A stretch of DNA of 14,326 nucleotides from Thermocaproicibacter sp036741535 (GCA_036741535.1 DAINSB010000046.1:1-14326); one strand, 5' to 3'. Shown: positions 7,859 to 13,555, counted from the first letter of the stretch. Notes: generated from the sequence alone by a model not told the origin. A program made the numbers and translations.

Positions 7859-8879
7859 TTTTCTTGGCCTTTGAAACCAGCTTCGACATCAGCAGGATCA
7901 GGGCCGAGATCAGGAGAATCCCGGCCAGAGCGGAAAGTATGTATCCCCCGACGGCCCCGAAGCGCCCGTCCCCCAGCGCGGGGAGCGAGTAATCCGGCAT
8001 CAGCGCGTTCCATTTGTCCGACATGGACGCGAGCCCCTGCGGAAGATAGCCGAGGGCGTCCTTGATTTCGTCCGTTCCCCATTCGCCCCAGGCGGTGCCC
8101 GTTGCGATCAGGCCCAGAGGTGTCAGGACCACCATGATGAGGATGGGGATCAGAATGCTGCGGTATTTTCTGAAGAACGAGACTTTTTCGGAGATCGCGG
8201 GAACGGCATTGCCGGAAAAGACCTGCGGGGTCACTTTCGCAATGTAGGCGACCGCCACGGCGGTGATGATGCCCTCGATCGGTCCGGCCACCACCCCATG
8301 GGCGAACATCATGGAAGGGATGGAGACGGAAAGCGGATACGGACAGTACAGCGGATGGCCGGCGGCGTCTTTGAACAGCAGCGGCTGGATGCCGAATTCC
8401 ACGGATGCGCAGAGCGCCGCGATGTTCAGGCCGAAATAGCTCCCCAGAAAAGAGGCGACGGTATTCCTCGAGCTGCCGATCTTGGATCTCCCCGCGATCA
8501 GCTTATAGAGGGCATACCCGGTGAACGGCATGACGACCGCCATGTTCAGGCAGTTGATGCCGTAGGCCAGGATGCCGCCGTCGCCGAAGACGAGGGCCTG
8601 GATGAGCAGCGCGGTGGAGACGCAGACCGTCGCCGCCCACGGTCCCAGCAGGATCGCGATCATCACCGCGCCGACGGCGTGGGCCGAGCTACCCCCCGCG
8701 ACCGGAACGTTGAACATCATGACCAGAAAAGAAAACGCGGAGCAGAGCGCGAGCGTCGGGATGTTTTTCCTTTGAAGTTTCGTCTGTACCTTCTTGAAAG
8801 CGACCGACCAGAGCGGAACCATTGCGACAAATCCGGGGACCGTGGTCTGCGGCCCCAAATATCCGTCTGGAATATGCAT
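7842..8879 (-). CDS. cbiM: Cobalt/nickel ECF transporter substrate-binding membrane protein with fused CbiN-like domain
   Basis: Substrate-specific component of a group I ECF importer for Co2+ or Ni2+. The N-terminus is MHIPDGYL, the hallmark of CbiM/NikM, in which the free amino group and His2 coordinate the metal. This fixes the start at 8879, with GAAGGAG 11 nt upstream. A multi-helix membrane domain follows, with conserved SSAHAVGA and MMFAHGVVAGPIEG. The last third carries a long extracytoplasmic loop (TGTAWGEWGTDEIKDALGYL) and a final helix, matching the small CbiN/PDGLE-type subunit fused to the C-terminus; no separate cbiN is present. Length 345 fits this fusion. First gene of cbiM-cbiQ-cbiO. 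Co2+ and Ni2+ versions cannot be separated by eye. Confidence 0.93.
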   Translation of the reverse strand: MHIPDGYLGPQTTVPGFVAMVPLWSVAFKKVQTKLQRKNIPTLALCSAFSFLVMMFNVPVAGGSSAHAVGAVMIAILLGPWAATVCVSTALLIQALVFGDGGILAYGINCLNMAVVMPFTGYALYKLIAGRSKIGSSRNTVASFLGSYFGLNIAALCASVEFGIQPLLFKDAAGHPLYCPYPLSVSIPSMMFAHGVVAGPIEGIITAVAVAYIAKVTPQVFSGNAVPAISEKVSFFRKYRSILIPILIMVVLTPLGLIATGTAWGEWGTDEIKDALGYLPQGLASMSDKWNALMPDYSLPALGDGRFGAVGGYILSALAGILLISALILLMSKLVSKAKKNAGQK

Positions 8880-8897
8880 AATTTCCCATACTCCTTC

Positions 8898-8942
8898 AAA
8901 AAAATTAAACCCATGCAGAGCTCACAAGCCCTTCATGGGTTT
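8898..8942 (-). terminator. Intrinsic terminator inside the cbiM leader (attenuator)
   Basis: Read on the minus strand: AAACCCATG (8942-8934), one mismatch, AGGGCT (8932-8927), loop TGTG, AGCTCT (8922-8917), one mismatch, CATGGGTTT (8915-8907), AA, then seven T (8904-8898). That is 15 pairs and a clean T-tract, between a consensus promoter and the cbiM ribosome site. It would block the operon unless relieved. Confidence 0.88.
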
Positions 8943-9000
8943 ATTCAAATCGTCGTTCGGACTTCCTGCGGTCCGGGCTTTCATAGTCCGGTTTTTCTTC
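8943..9000 (-). promoter_or_regulatory. Candidate regulatory RNA domain upstream of the cbiM attenuator
   Basis: CCGGAC occurs twice (8991-8986 and 8976-8971) and a single AGTCCG (8963-8958) can pair with either copy, so two exclusive hairpins exist. AAGCCC (8980-8975) is complementary to GGGCTT (8931-8926) in the terminator's 5' arm and could form an antiterminator. I do not recognise a NiCo or complete cobalamin aptamer. The metal or cofactor sensed is unknown. Confidence 0.5.
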
Positions 9001-9006
9001 CTTTCT

Positions 9007-9035
9007 ATTTTAACGGATGAGGGCCGCAATGTCAA
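9007..9035 (-). promoter_or_regulatory. Sigma-A promoter of the cbiMQO operon
   Basis: On the minus strand TTGACA (9035-9030), a 17-bp spacer and TAAAAT (9012-9007). It begins 8 bp after the stop of the acetyltransferase gene. Predicted transcription start is near 9000, giving a leader of about 121 nt. Confidence 0.88.
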
Positions 9036-9043
9036 TAAAATTA

Positions 9044-9661
9044 TCACGTCTTGTTAAAATTATTAAATGATATTGGCGCCTCTCCCGCCGGCCGCAGCGC
9101 CGTGACCGGGATGACCGGGCCCGGCTCGGCGGGGTGGTCCCCCAGCATCTTTTCCATCCAGATCATATCGTACCAGGTCCCGAATTTATAGCCGCATTTC
9201 GTGAAATGGGCGACCCGCCGGTAGCCCAGGTGTTCATGGAAGGCGGCGCTCGCGTTGTCCAGATGGGCGTCCGGCACCGGCGCGTAGGAGATGCAGGCGT
9301 TCAGGTTGAGAATGTTCTGGCGCCTCAGGATCTCTTCCAGAGCGAGATACAGCTTTCTGCCCAGCCCCTTTCCCCTGCATGTCCCCCTCAGGTAGATCGT
9401 GGTTTCGACCGCCCAGTCGTAGGCCGCGCGCTGCTTGAACGGAGACGCGTAGGCGTAGCCCGCGATTCGGCCGTTTTGCAGCGCGACGAGATAGGGATAC
9501 CGCCGCAGGGTATCCCGGATCCGCTTCGCAAATTCCGCCAGGGAAGGGATGTCGTATTCAAAGGTGACGGCGGTATCCCTCACATAGGGCGCGTAGATCG
9601 TCCGGATTTCCTCCGCATCCGCGTCGGACGCCATCCGGATCTGAATTTCTGTTCGTTCCAT
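9044..9661 (-). CDS. GNAT-family N-acetyltransferase, phosphinothricin/MnaT-like
   Basis: Probable acetyl-CoA-dependent N-acetyltransferase of the YncA/Pat group, members of which acetylate phosphinothricin, methionine sulfoximine or related amino compounds. The match runs through the protein: an N-terminal IRMASDADAEEIRTIYAPYV, TAVTFEYDIPS, GRIAGYAYASPFKQRAAYDWAVETTIYL, the acetyl-CoA pyrophosphate loop CRGKGLG (95-101), NASAAFHEHLGY and a C-terminal KFGTWYDMIWMEK. After this core a tail of about 35 residues has no recognised domain. ATG 9661 follows GGGGAGG by 7 nt. It has its own promoter, and its stop is 8 bp from the cbiM promoter. True substrate is unknown; a role in resistance or detoxification is inference. 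Confidence 0.88.
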   Translation of the reverse strand: MERTEIQIRMASDADAEEIRTIYAPYVRDTAVTFEYDIPSLAEFAKRIRDTLRRYPYLVALQNGRIAGYAYASPFKQRAAYDWAVETTIYLRGTCRGKGLGRKLYLALEEILRRQNILNLNACISYAPVPDAHLDNASAAFHEHLGYRRVAHFTKCGYKFGTWYDMIWMEKMLGDHPAEPGPVIPVTALRPAGEAPISFNNFNKT

Positions 9662-9698
9662 CGCAAAGCCTCCCCGGCCGAAATCGCCGCTCTCAACT

Positions 9699-9727
9699 AT
9701 GATACAGCATTTTTCCGCACTTCGCAA
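9699..9727 (-). promoter_or_regulatory. Probable sigma-A promoter of the acetyltransferase gene
   Basis: On the minus strand TTGCGA (9727-9722), a 17-bp spacer and TATCAT (9704-9699), in the 95-bp gap after the EAL gene. Both hexamers are four or five of six to consensus. Confidence 0.65.
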
Positions 9728-9756
9728 TCTCCGGAATTCCGATTTCCCGGGCAGGC

Positions 9757-11082
9757 TCATTTTGCATCCGCCTTTTTCCGCTTGCGTTTGGATGCCTTTG
9801 CGTCTGTGAGGATCATCTTTTCGCAGGCGGCCGGAGGGACCGGCCTGCTGTACAGAAAGCCCTGCACGTATTTGCAGCCTATTTTCTGCAGAAGCCGCGC
9901 CTGCCACGCGGATTCGACGCCTTCCGCAATGACCGTGTAGCGCAGCTTGTCGGCAACCTGCATCATCTGTTTCAGAAAATACCGGCGCTGGCGGTCGCCC
10001 TCCGGGAAGTCCATGAATTTTTTGTCCCATTTGACGATGTCCACGGGCAGGCTGGTCAGCGCGTTCAGGGAAGAGTACCCTGAACCGAAGTCGTCCATGG
10101 CGATCTTGTACCCCCGCGACCGCATCTGTTCCGCAATCCGGCAGACTTTGACATCCTGGTCCGAAAACGCGCTTTCCGTCCATTCCAGCTGCAGTTCCCC
10201 CGGGAGGATCCCGTACTTTTCCGTGACGGAGAGAAAACGCGGGACGAAATCGTCCGTGCTCGCGTGGAGCCTCGAAAAGTTGACCGAAAGCGGCACGCAG
10301 CGGAAATTCTCCGCGTGCCACCTCCGCAGGATTTTGCAGCATTCTTCCAGCACATAGAAGTCGATCGGGATGATGAAATGGTCGCTCTCCAACAGGGGAA
10401 TGAAATCGTTCGGCAGGAGGAATCCCAGGTCCGGATGGTTCCATCGCAGCAGCACTTCGGCCCCGACGATCTTTCGGTCGGCCAGGGCGTACTGCGGCTG
10501 CAGATAAATCTGAAGCTGATGCTCCCGCACGGCGTCGGGGATCTGGGTTTCCAGGTACCGCCGCCGGCGGAACGCCTGATAGTCGTCCGCGCTGAAATAC
10601 CGTACGAACGGGTTGCTTCCGAGCTGCCCGTAGACCTGGGCAAAGGCCGCTTTTTCCGAATATTCCCCCGGCCGGGAGAGGTCCGCTGCCTCTTCGACCT
10701 CGCACACCCCGGCGGAAAGGGAAACGCCGTAGGGCATCCGCAGCCCGGCCAGCACCTCCCCGAAGCGGTGCGCCCATGAGCCGATCCTGTCGTCCAGTTC
10801 CTTCTTTCCGGGAAACCGGACGAACGCCTCGTAGCCGTCCGGACGCATGGTCACGATCCGCTCGTCGGCTTCAAAGCCGTCCGTCATGATGATTTTCAGG
10901 CGATGGAGCAGAAAGTCGAAAAGATTGTCCCCCATCCTGTTCTTGATCTCGGGAAAGAAATCCATGGTATAGCGGACCATCGCGTGCCGGGCCGCGGCAG
11001 ACGGCTCGGTGCCGTGAAGAGCGCCGGTCCGCGGCGCCGGTCCGATGGAATCCTTCGGCATGACCGCATGGGTACTGTCCAA
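9757..11082 (-). CDS. Cyclic-di-GMP phosphodiesterase: degenerate GGDEF plus EAL domain
   Basis: Likely hydrolyses the second messenger c-di-GMP in the cytoplasm. Residues are numbered from the TTG at 11082 (441 aa). The C-terminal EAL domain (about 180-425) keeps the metal and catalytic set: Glu209 in EVLLRW (the EAL site), Asn268 in VNFS, Glu300 in LEWTES, Asp330/Asp331 in DDFGSGYSSL, Lys351 in VKWD, Glu387 in AEGVE and Gln407 in QGFLYSRP. The N-terminal part resembles a GGDEF domain (MRPDGYEAFVRF, YGVSLSAGV) but the GGDEF motif is lost, so no cyclase activity is expected; such domains may bind GTP and modulate the EAL. No membrane segment or signal peptide is seen; the C-terminus is Lys/Arg-rich. 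The TTG at 11082 is chosen for its GGAGG 8 nt upstream; TTG 11127 lacks one. Confidence 0.9.
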   Translation of the reverse strand: MDSTHAVMPKDSIGPAPRTGALHGTEPSAAARHAMVRYTMDFFPEIKNRMGDNLFDFLLHRLKIIMTDGFEADERIVTMRPDGYEAFVRFPGKKELDDRIGSWAHRFGEVLAGLRMPYGVSLSAGVCEVEEAADLSRPGEYSEKAAFAQVYGQLGSNPFVRYFSADDYQAFRRRRYLETQIPDAVREHQLQIYLQPQYALADRKIVGAEVLLRWNHPDLGFLLPNDFIPLLESDHFIIPIDFYVLEECCKILRRWHAENFRCVPLSVNFSRLHASTDDFVPRFLSVTEKYGILPGELQLEWTESAFSDQDVKVCRIAEQMRSRGYKIAMDDFGSGYSSLNALTSLPVDIVKWDKKFMDFPEGDRQRRYFLKQMMQVADKLRYTVIAEGVESAWQARLLQKIGCKYVQGFLYSRPVPPAACEKMILTDAKASKRKRKKADAK

Positions 11083-11090
11083 AATTGTTG

Positions 11091-11095
11091 CCTCC
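11091..11095 (-). promoter_or_regulatory. Ribosome binding site that fixes the EAL gene start
   Basis: GGAGG on the minus strand, 8 nt before the TTG at 11082. It removes 15 residues from the longest reading. Confidence 0.75.
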
Positions 11096-11125
11096 GTTTC
11101 CGGTCCATAGAAGACGTGCTGAATC

Positions 11126-11154
11126 AATTCGACAGAATATCGGTAAATTCGACA
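11126..11154 (-). repeat. 9-bp direct repeat at 20-bp period upstream of the EAL gene
   Basis: AATTCGACA on the plus strand at 11126-11134 and 11146-11154, the starts 20 bp apart (two helical turns), 44 bp and more upstream of the EAL start. A protein-binding direct repeat is possible. Confidence 0.45.
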
Positions 11155-11323
11155 ATCGTTCGCAGAGTGCTTCCTCGATTTTCATGCAGATCCGACACGG
11201 ACCATTTGTCGCAGATCGTCTACCTTTTTCCGATAAAAACTTCAGCCGTCCTTTTCGCGCCCCCTGGTCGCGTGACGGCCTTATGAGGTTTTATTCTTTC
11301 GCAACAAATGTGAATTAAGTGCC

Positions 11324-11336
11324 GATAGTATCTATC
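11324..11336. promoter_or_regulatory. Palindrome 1 (candidate operator of the XRE repressor)
   Basis: GATAG-TAT-CTATC, a perfect 5-bp inverted repeat. It contains ATAGTAT (11325-11331), the same heptamer as in palindrome 2. Confidence 0.55.
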
Positions 11337-11345
11337 CTGTAAAAA

Positions 11346-11361
11346 ATACTATTTATAGTAT
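11346..11361. promoter_or_regulatory. Palindrome 2 (candidate operator of the XRE repressor)
   Basis: ATACTAT-TT-ATAGTAT, a perfect 7-bp inverted repeat. Its ATAGTAT half starts exactly 30 bp after the one in palindrome 1, so both lie on one DNA face. It is 75 bp upstream of the XRE start. Confidence 0.6.
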
Positions 11362-11435
11362 ATTTTATTTGCTAGAAAATATCAATAGAATGCTTTTTAA
11401 AGGGGTAAATAAAGCTGGAATTACGGGGTGAGCGT

Positions 11436-11771
11436 ATGTCCGATCTGGCGCGCAGGGTGGGGGAGCGCCTGCGAAATTACCGTTTGCAGGAAGGGTACAG
11501 TCAGGATGCGCTGGCGGAACGGGCCGGCGTCCATCCGACCTATATCGGGCAGTTGGAACGCGGTGAAAAAAATGCGACGCTGGAGAGCATCGAAAAGATT
11601 GCGGATTCCCTGAACCTGCCGCTCGCAAAACTTTTTGAGGGCATTCCGCCGAAAGGGAACGTTTCGGACATCCCGGCGGAATGCTATCGTCTGATCCAGG
11701 CGCTGCCCGTCAAAAAACAGGAGCAACTCTTTGAGATCCTGAAAGCGGTCATCGTCTATCGGGAATCCTGA
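11436..11771 (+). CDS. XRE-family helix-turn-helix transcriptional regulator
   Basis: Small DNA-binding protein of 111 residues. The N-terminal two-thirds is a Cro/C1-type domain: VGERLRNYRLQEGYSQDALAERAG, then VHPTYIGQLERGEKNATLESIEKIADSLNLPLAKLFEG, with the helix-turn-helix at about residues 22-43. The short C-terminal tail (CYRLIQALPVKKQEQLFEILKAVI) looks like an amphipathic dimerisation helix, similar in layout to SinR-like and other free-standing XRE repressors. ATG 11436 is preceded by GGGGTGAG at close spacing. It is divergent from the EAL gene and preceded by two related palindromes, so autoregulation and control of the EAL gene are reasonable inferences. No partner toxin, peptide or protease gene is adjacent. 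Target genes are unknown. Confidence 0.9.
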   Translation: MSDLARRVGERLRNYRLQEGYSQDALAERAGVHPTYIGQLERGEKNATLESIEKIADSLNLPLAKLFEGIPPKGNVSDIPAECYRLIQALPVKKQEQLFEILKAVIVYRES

Positions 11772-11863
11772 AAAGGCCGCGGGCCCTTTCCCGTTTTGCG
11801 GGCGGCGGAGAGGCCGGGGCCGGCCGCGGATTCCGTGCTGCAGAGACGGGGCGGGCCCGTATG

Positions 11864-11881
11864 ATCTTATATATCTTATAT
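11864..11881 (+). repeat. Tandem 9-bp repeat ATCTTATAT
   Basis: ATCTTATAT occurs twice without gap (11864-11872, 11873-11881), running into TATAAT (11879-11884). No good -35 hexamer lies at 16-18 bp (CCCGTA), so a promoter here would need an activator or is not real. Confidence 0.5.
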
Positions 11882-11886
11882 AATGT

Positions 11887-11920
11887 AGGCTTCCGGAAAA
11901 TCCGGGGGCCTGTTTGTTTT
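11887..11920 (+). terminator. Intrinsic terminator downstream of the XRE gene
   Basis: AGGCTTCCGGA (11887-11897) pairs with TCCGGGGGCCT (11901-11911) through 11 pairs, two of them G-T, with loop AAA. The tail TGTTTGTTTT follows. It would separate the XRE transcript from the spoIIA operon. Confidence 0.7.
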
Positions 11921-12042
11921 CTCGCAAAATGATTCTTTCGGTTCGACCCTTTTCACGATGGTTTTCAGGCGGTGTTTGTTACTATGATCTAAGTTATCGC
12001 AGTTTTTACTCTTTTCGTCTATCCGGGTATTTTTTTGTGAAA

Positions 12043-12072
12043 AAAGGACATGCTAAAAAATCCGGGGATTTT
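12043..12072 (+). promoter_or_regulatory. Candidate sigma-H promoter of the spoIIA operon
   Basis: AAAGGACAT (12043-12051), a 12-nt spacer and GGGGATTTT (12064-12072). Against the sigma-H consensus (RNAGGAWWW, 11-12 nt, RNNGAATWW) each box has one mismatch. In Bacillus spoIIA is a sigma-H operon, which supports the call; the transcription start would be close to the spoIIAA ribosome site. Confidence 0.55.
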
Positions 12073-12108
12073 TATCCCTTATTTTTCCAATTTTGGAGGT
12101 GCTCCAGC

Positions 12109-12441
12109 ATGGGAGTCAGGCTGATCTTGAAAGAAAATATTCTGACAGCCGTTCTGAGCGGGGAAATCGACCATCATTCCGCGCGGGAGATACGCAGCAG
12201 CATCGACGAAACCGCATCCAAAGTCAAACCGAAAAAACTGATCCTTGATTTTGCCGCCGTACAGTTTATGGACAGCTCCGGCGTCGGGCTGATCATGGGG
12301 AGGTGCAGGCTGATGCGCCTGTGGAACGGTGTGGTCGAGATCGCCAACCTGCCGCCGAAAATCGAGCGGATCGTGTCGCTTTCCGGTCTGAATCAGCTGT
12401 GCACGGTCAGAAGGGAGATTCACGATGAAACCGACGAATGA
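12109..12441 (+). CDS. spoIIAA: Anti-sigma F factor antagonist
   Basis: STAS-domain anti-anti-sigma factor. Unphosphorylated SpoIIAA binds the SpoIIAB complex and frees sigma-F in the forespore; SpoIIAB phosphorylates it, and SpoIIE (not in this window) removes the phosphate. The 110-residue protein has the STAS pattern ILTAVLSGEIDHHSAREIR, LILDFAAVQFMDSSGVGLIMGR and VVEIANLPPKIERIVSLSGL. The phosphorylated serine should be the second one of DSSG (Ser57). The ATG at 12109 follows GGAGG by 9 nt; a longer open frame upstream is not supported. First gene of the operon, overlapping spoIIAB by 17 nt. Confidence 0.96.
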   Translation: MGVRLILKENILTAVLSGEIDHHSAREIRSSIDETASKVKPKKLILDFAAVQFMDSSGVGLIMGRCRLMRLWNGVVEIANLPPKIERIVSLSGLNQLCTVRREIHDETDE

Positions 12442-12868
12442 AATGAACCTTTCGTTTCCGAGCTGTTCCGCCAACGAGGCGTTCAGCAGGGCGGCGGTCG
12501 CCGCGTTCATTGCCCAGCTCGACCCCACGGTTGACGAGCTGTGCGACATCAAGACCGCCGTTTCCGAAGCGGTCACGAACTGCATCGTGCATGCGTACCG
12601 GAATGCGATCGGTACAGTTTACATAAACTGCAAGCTGTTTGACAACGGCCGGGTCGTTGTGAAGATACGCGACCGCGGGTGCGGGATCGAAGACGTGCAG
12701 CAGGCCATGCAGCCCATGTTCACGACGGCGGGGGAGGAGCGCGCGGGGCTCGGCTTCGCGGTGATGGAGAATTTCATGGACCGGCTGCATGTCACGTCGG
12801 CGCCCGGTCGGGGTACTTCCGTCATCATGGAGAAGACGATCGCGCGGCGTCCGGTCGGCCATGGATAG
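12425..12868 (+). CDS. spoIIAB: Anti-sigma F factor, serine-protein kinase
   Basis: GHKL-fold kinase and anti-sigma factor. It holds sigma-F inactive with ATP bound and phosphorylates SpoIIAA. The 147-residue sequence matches the family from end to end: NLSFPSCSANEAFSRAAVAAFIAQLDPTVDEL, the N-box VSEAVTNCIVHAY (Glu48 and Asn52 as catalytic and Mg-binding residues), the G1 box DRGCGIED, the lid with MFTTAGEERAG and the G2 box GLGFAVM, then SAPGRGTSV. AAGGGAG lies 7 nt before the ATG. It overlaps spoIIAA by 17 nt and sigF by 8 nt, so the three proteins are probably made in fixed ratio by coupled translation. Confidence 0.96.
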   Translation: MKPTNEMNLSFPSCSANEAFSRAAVAAFIAQLDPTVDELCDIKTAVSEAVTNCIVHAYRNAIGTVYINCKLFDNGRVVVKIRDRGCGIEDVQQAMQPMFTTAGEERAGLGFAVMENFMDRLHVTSAPGRGTSVIMEKTIARRPVGHG

Positions 12869-13511
12869 GGAACAGAAAGTCCGGGAGAACCTCGGGCTGG
12901 TCCATGCGTGCGCCAGGCATTTCAGGGGGCGCGGCATCGAGTACGACGACCTGTTCCAGGCCGGATGCCTCGGGCTGGTAAAAGCCGCCGAGCACTTCGA
13001 CGAAAACCGGGGCGTCCGGTTTTCCACCTACGCGGTGCCGGTGATCCTGGGCGAGATCAAACGCCTGTTCCGGGACGGCGGCACGGTCAAGGTCGGCCGC
13101 AGCCTGAAAGAGCTCTCCCTCCGCGCCGCGCGCGAGTCCGCGGCGTTCGTCGACCGGGAGGGCCGCCCGCCCTCGATCGGGGAACTGGCCGAGGTGCTCG
13201 GCGTGGAGCCGGAAGAGGCCGCCGAGGCGCTCGGCGCGGCGCAGATGCCGCTTTCCCTGACGATGGACGACGAAGACGGCGGCGGGCAGTTCGACATCGG
13301 CGTCGAGTCGGAGGACGAGAAGATCGCGGAGATGATCTCCCTCAAGCAGGTCGTGACCCAGCTTGAGCCGCGGGACCGCAAGATCATCATCTTCCGCTAC
13401 TTCAAAAGCCGCACGCAGTCCGAGACGGCCTCCGCCCTCGGGATGACGCAGGTGCAGGTCTCCCGGCGGGAAAAAAAGATTCTGCAGCAGCTCAGACGGA
13501 AGCTGTCCTGA
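12861..13511 (+). CDS. sigF: RNA polymerase sporulation sigma factor F, short form
   Basis: First forespore-specific sigma factor. Region 2 is well kept (VRENLGLVHACARHFRGRGIEYDDLFQAGCLGLVKAAEHFD, RFSTYAVPVILGEIKRLFRDGGTVKVGRSLKEL), region 3 follows, and region 4 ends LEPRDRKIIIFRYFKSRTQSETASALGMTQVQVSRREKKILQQL. The start ATG lies in the stop of spoIIAB (ATGGATAG); its own ribosome site is weak, so coupling is likely. At 216 residues it is about 35 shorter than Bacillus sigma-F, and the N-terminal segment equivalent to region 1.2 (ELIKQSQNGDQQARDLLIE in Bacillus) is missing. No upstream in-frame extension restores it: the frame upstream reads as Arg/Ser-rich shadow of spoIIAB. SigG is an alternative label but the operon context favours SigF. 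Confidence 0.94.
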   Translation: MDREQKVRENLGLVHACARHFRGRGIEYDDLFQAGCLGLVKAAEHFDENRGVRFSTYAVPVILGEIKRLFRDGGTVKVGRSLKELSLRAARESAAFVDREGRPPSIGELAEVLGVEPEEAAEALGAAQMPLSLTMDDEDGGGQFDIGVESEDEKIAEMISLKQVVTQLEPRDRKIIIFRYFKSRTQSETASALGMTQVQVSRREKKILQQLRRKLS

Positions 13512-13524
13512 TCCCGAAACAGCA

Positions 13525-13555
13525 GAAGGCACCCGGCCCCGCGCCGGATGCCTTC
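13525..13555 (+). terminator. Stem-loop after sigF without a clear T-tract
   Basis: GAAGGCA (13525-13531) and TGCCTTC (13549-13555) form 7 pairs, then one mismatch and CCGG/CCGG with a 7-nt loop. The following CGTTGTCG has little T, so termination may be partial; it could also protect the operon's 3' end. Confidence 0.45.

Larger units (their letters stand above)
11083..11435. other. Divergent regulatory region between the EAL gene and the XRE gene
   Basis: The 353-bp region has no convincing gene. It divides into a GC-rich part (to about 11300) that would be the EAL leader and upstream DNA, and a very AT-rich part (11300-11410) with the palindromes listed separately. I see no promoter of good quality for either gene; the EAL side has a 9-bp direct repeat. 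Confidence 0.6.
11772..12108 (+). other. XRE-spoIIAA intergenic region
   Basis: The 337-bp region has no credible gene. The left part is very GC-rich with several possible stems (for example AAAGGCC/GGCCCTTT variants at 11771-11790) but little T-tract. The middle has a tandem ATCTTATAT repeat, a TATAAT and a terminator; the right part holds the candidate sigma-H promoter and the spoIIAA ribosome site. Confidence 0.6.

Noticed and set aside
8968..8979. B12-box-like AGCCCGGACCGC in the cbiM leader
   Set aside because: It resembles the cobalamin box with two bases missing, but the rest of the cobalamin riboswitch would need sequence upstream of the promoter and is not seen.
10871..11185. ATG 11185 minus-strand frame (MKIEEALCERLSNLPIF...), possibly a frameshifted EAL N-terminus
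   Set aside because: Its first part reads as protein-like, but it has no ribosome site, it degenerates downstream, and the EAL frame has a well-placed GGAGG and TTG. It could be re-examined if a frameshift error were shown.
11130..11300. c-di-GMP riboswitch (GEMM) upstream of the EAL gene
   Set aside because: GTCACGCGACCAGGGGG on the minus strand recalls part of the GEMM-I start, but the second conserved half (the GGGACGCAAAGCC region) is not present.
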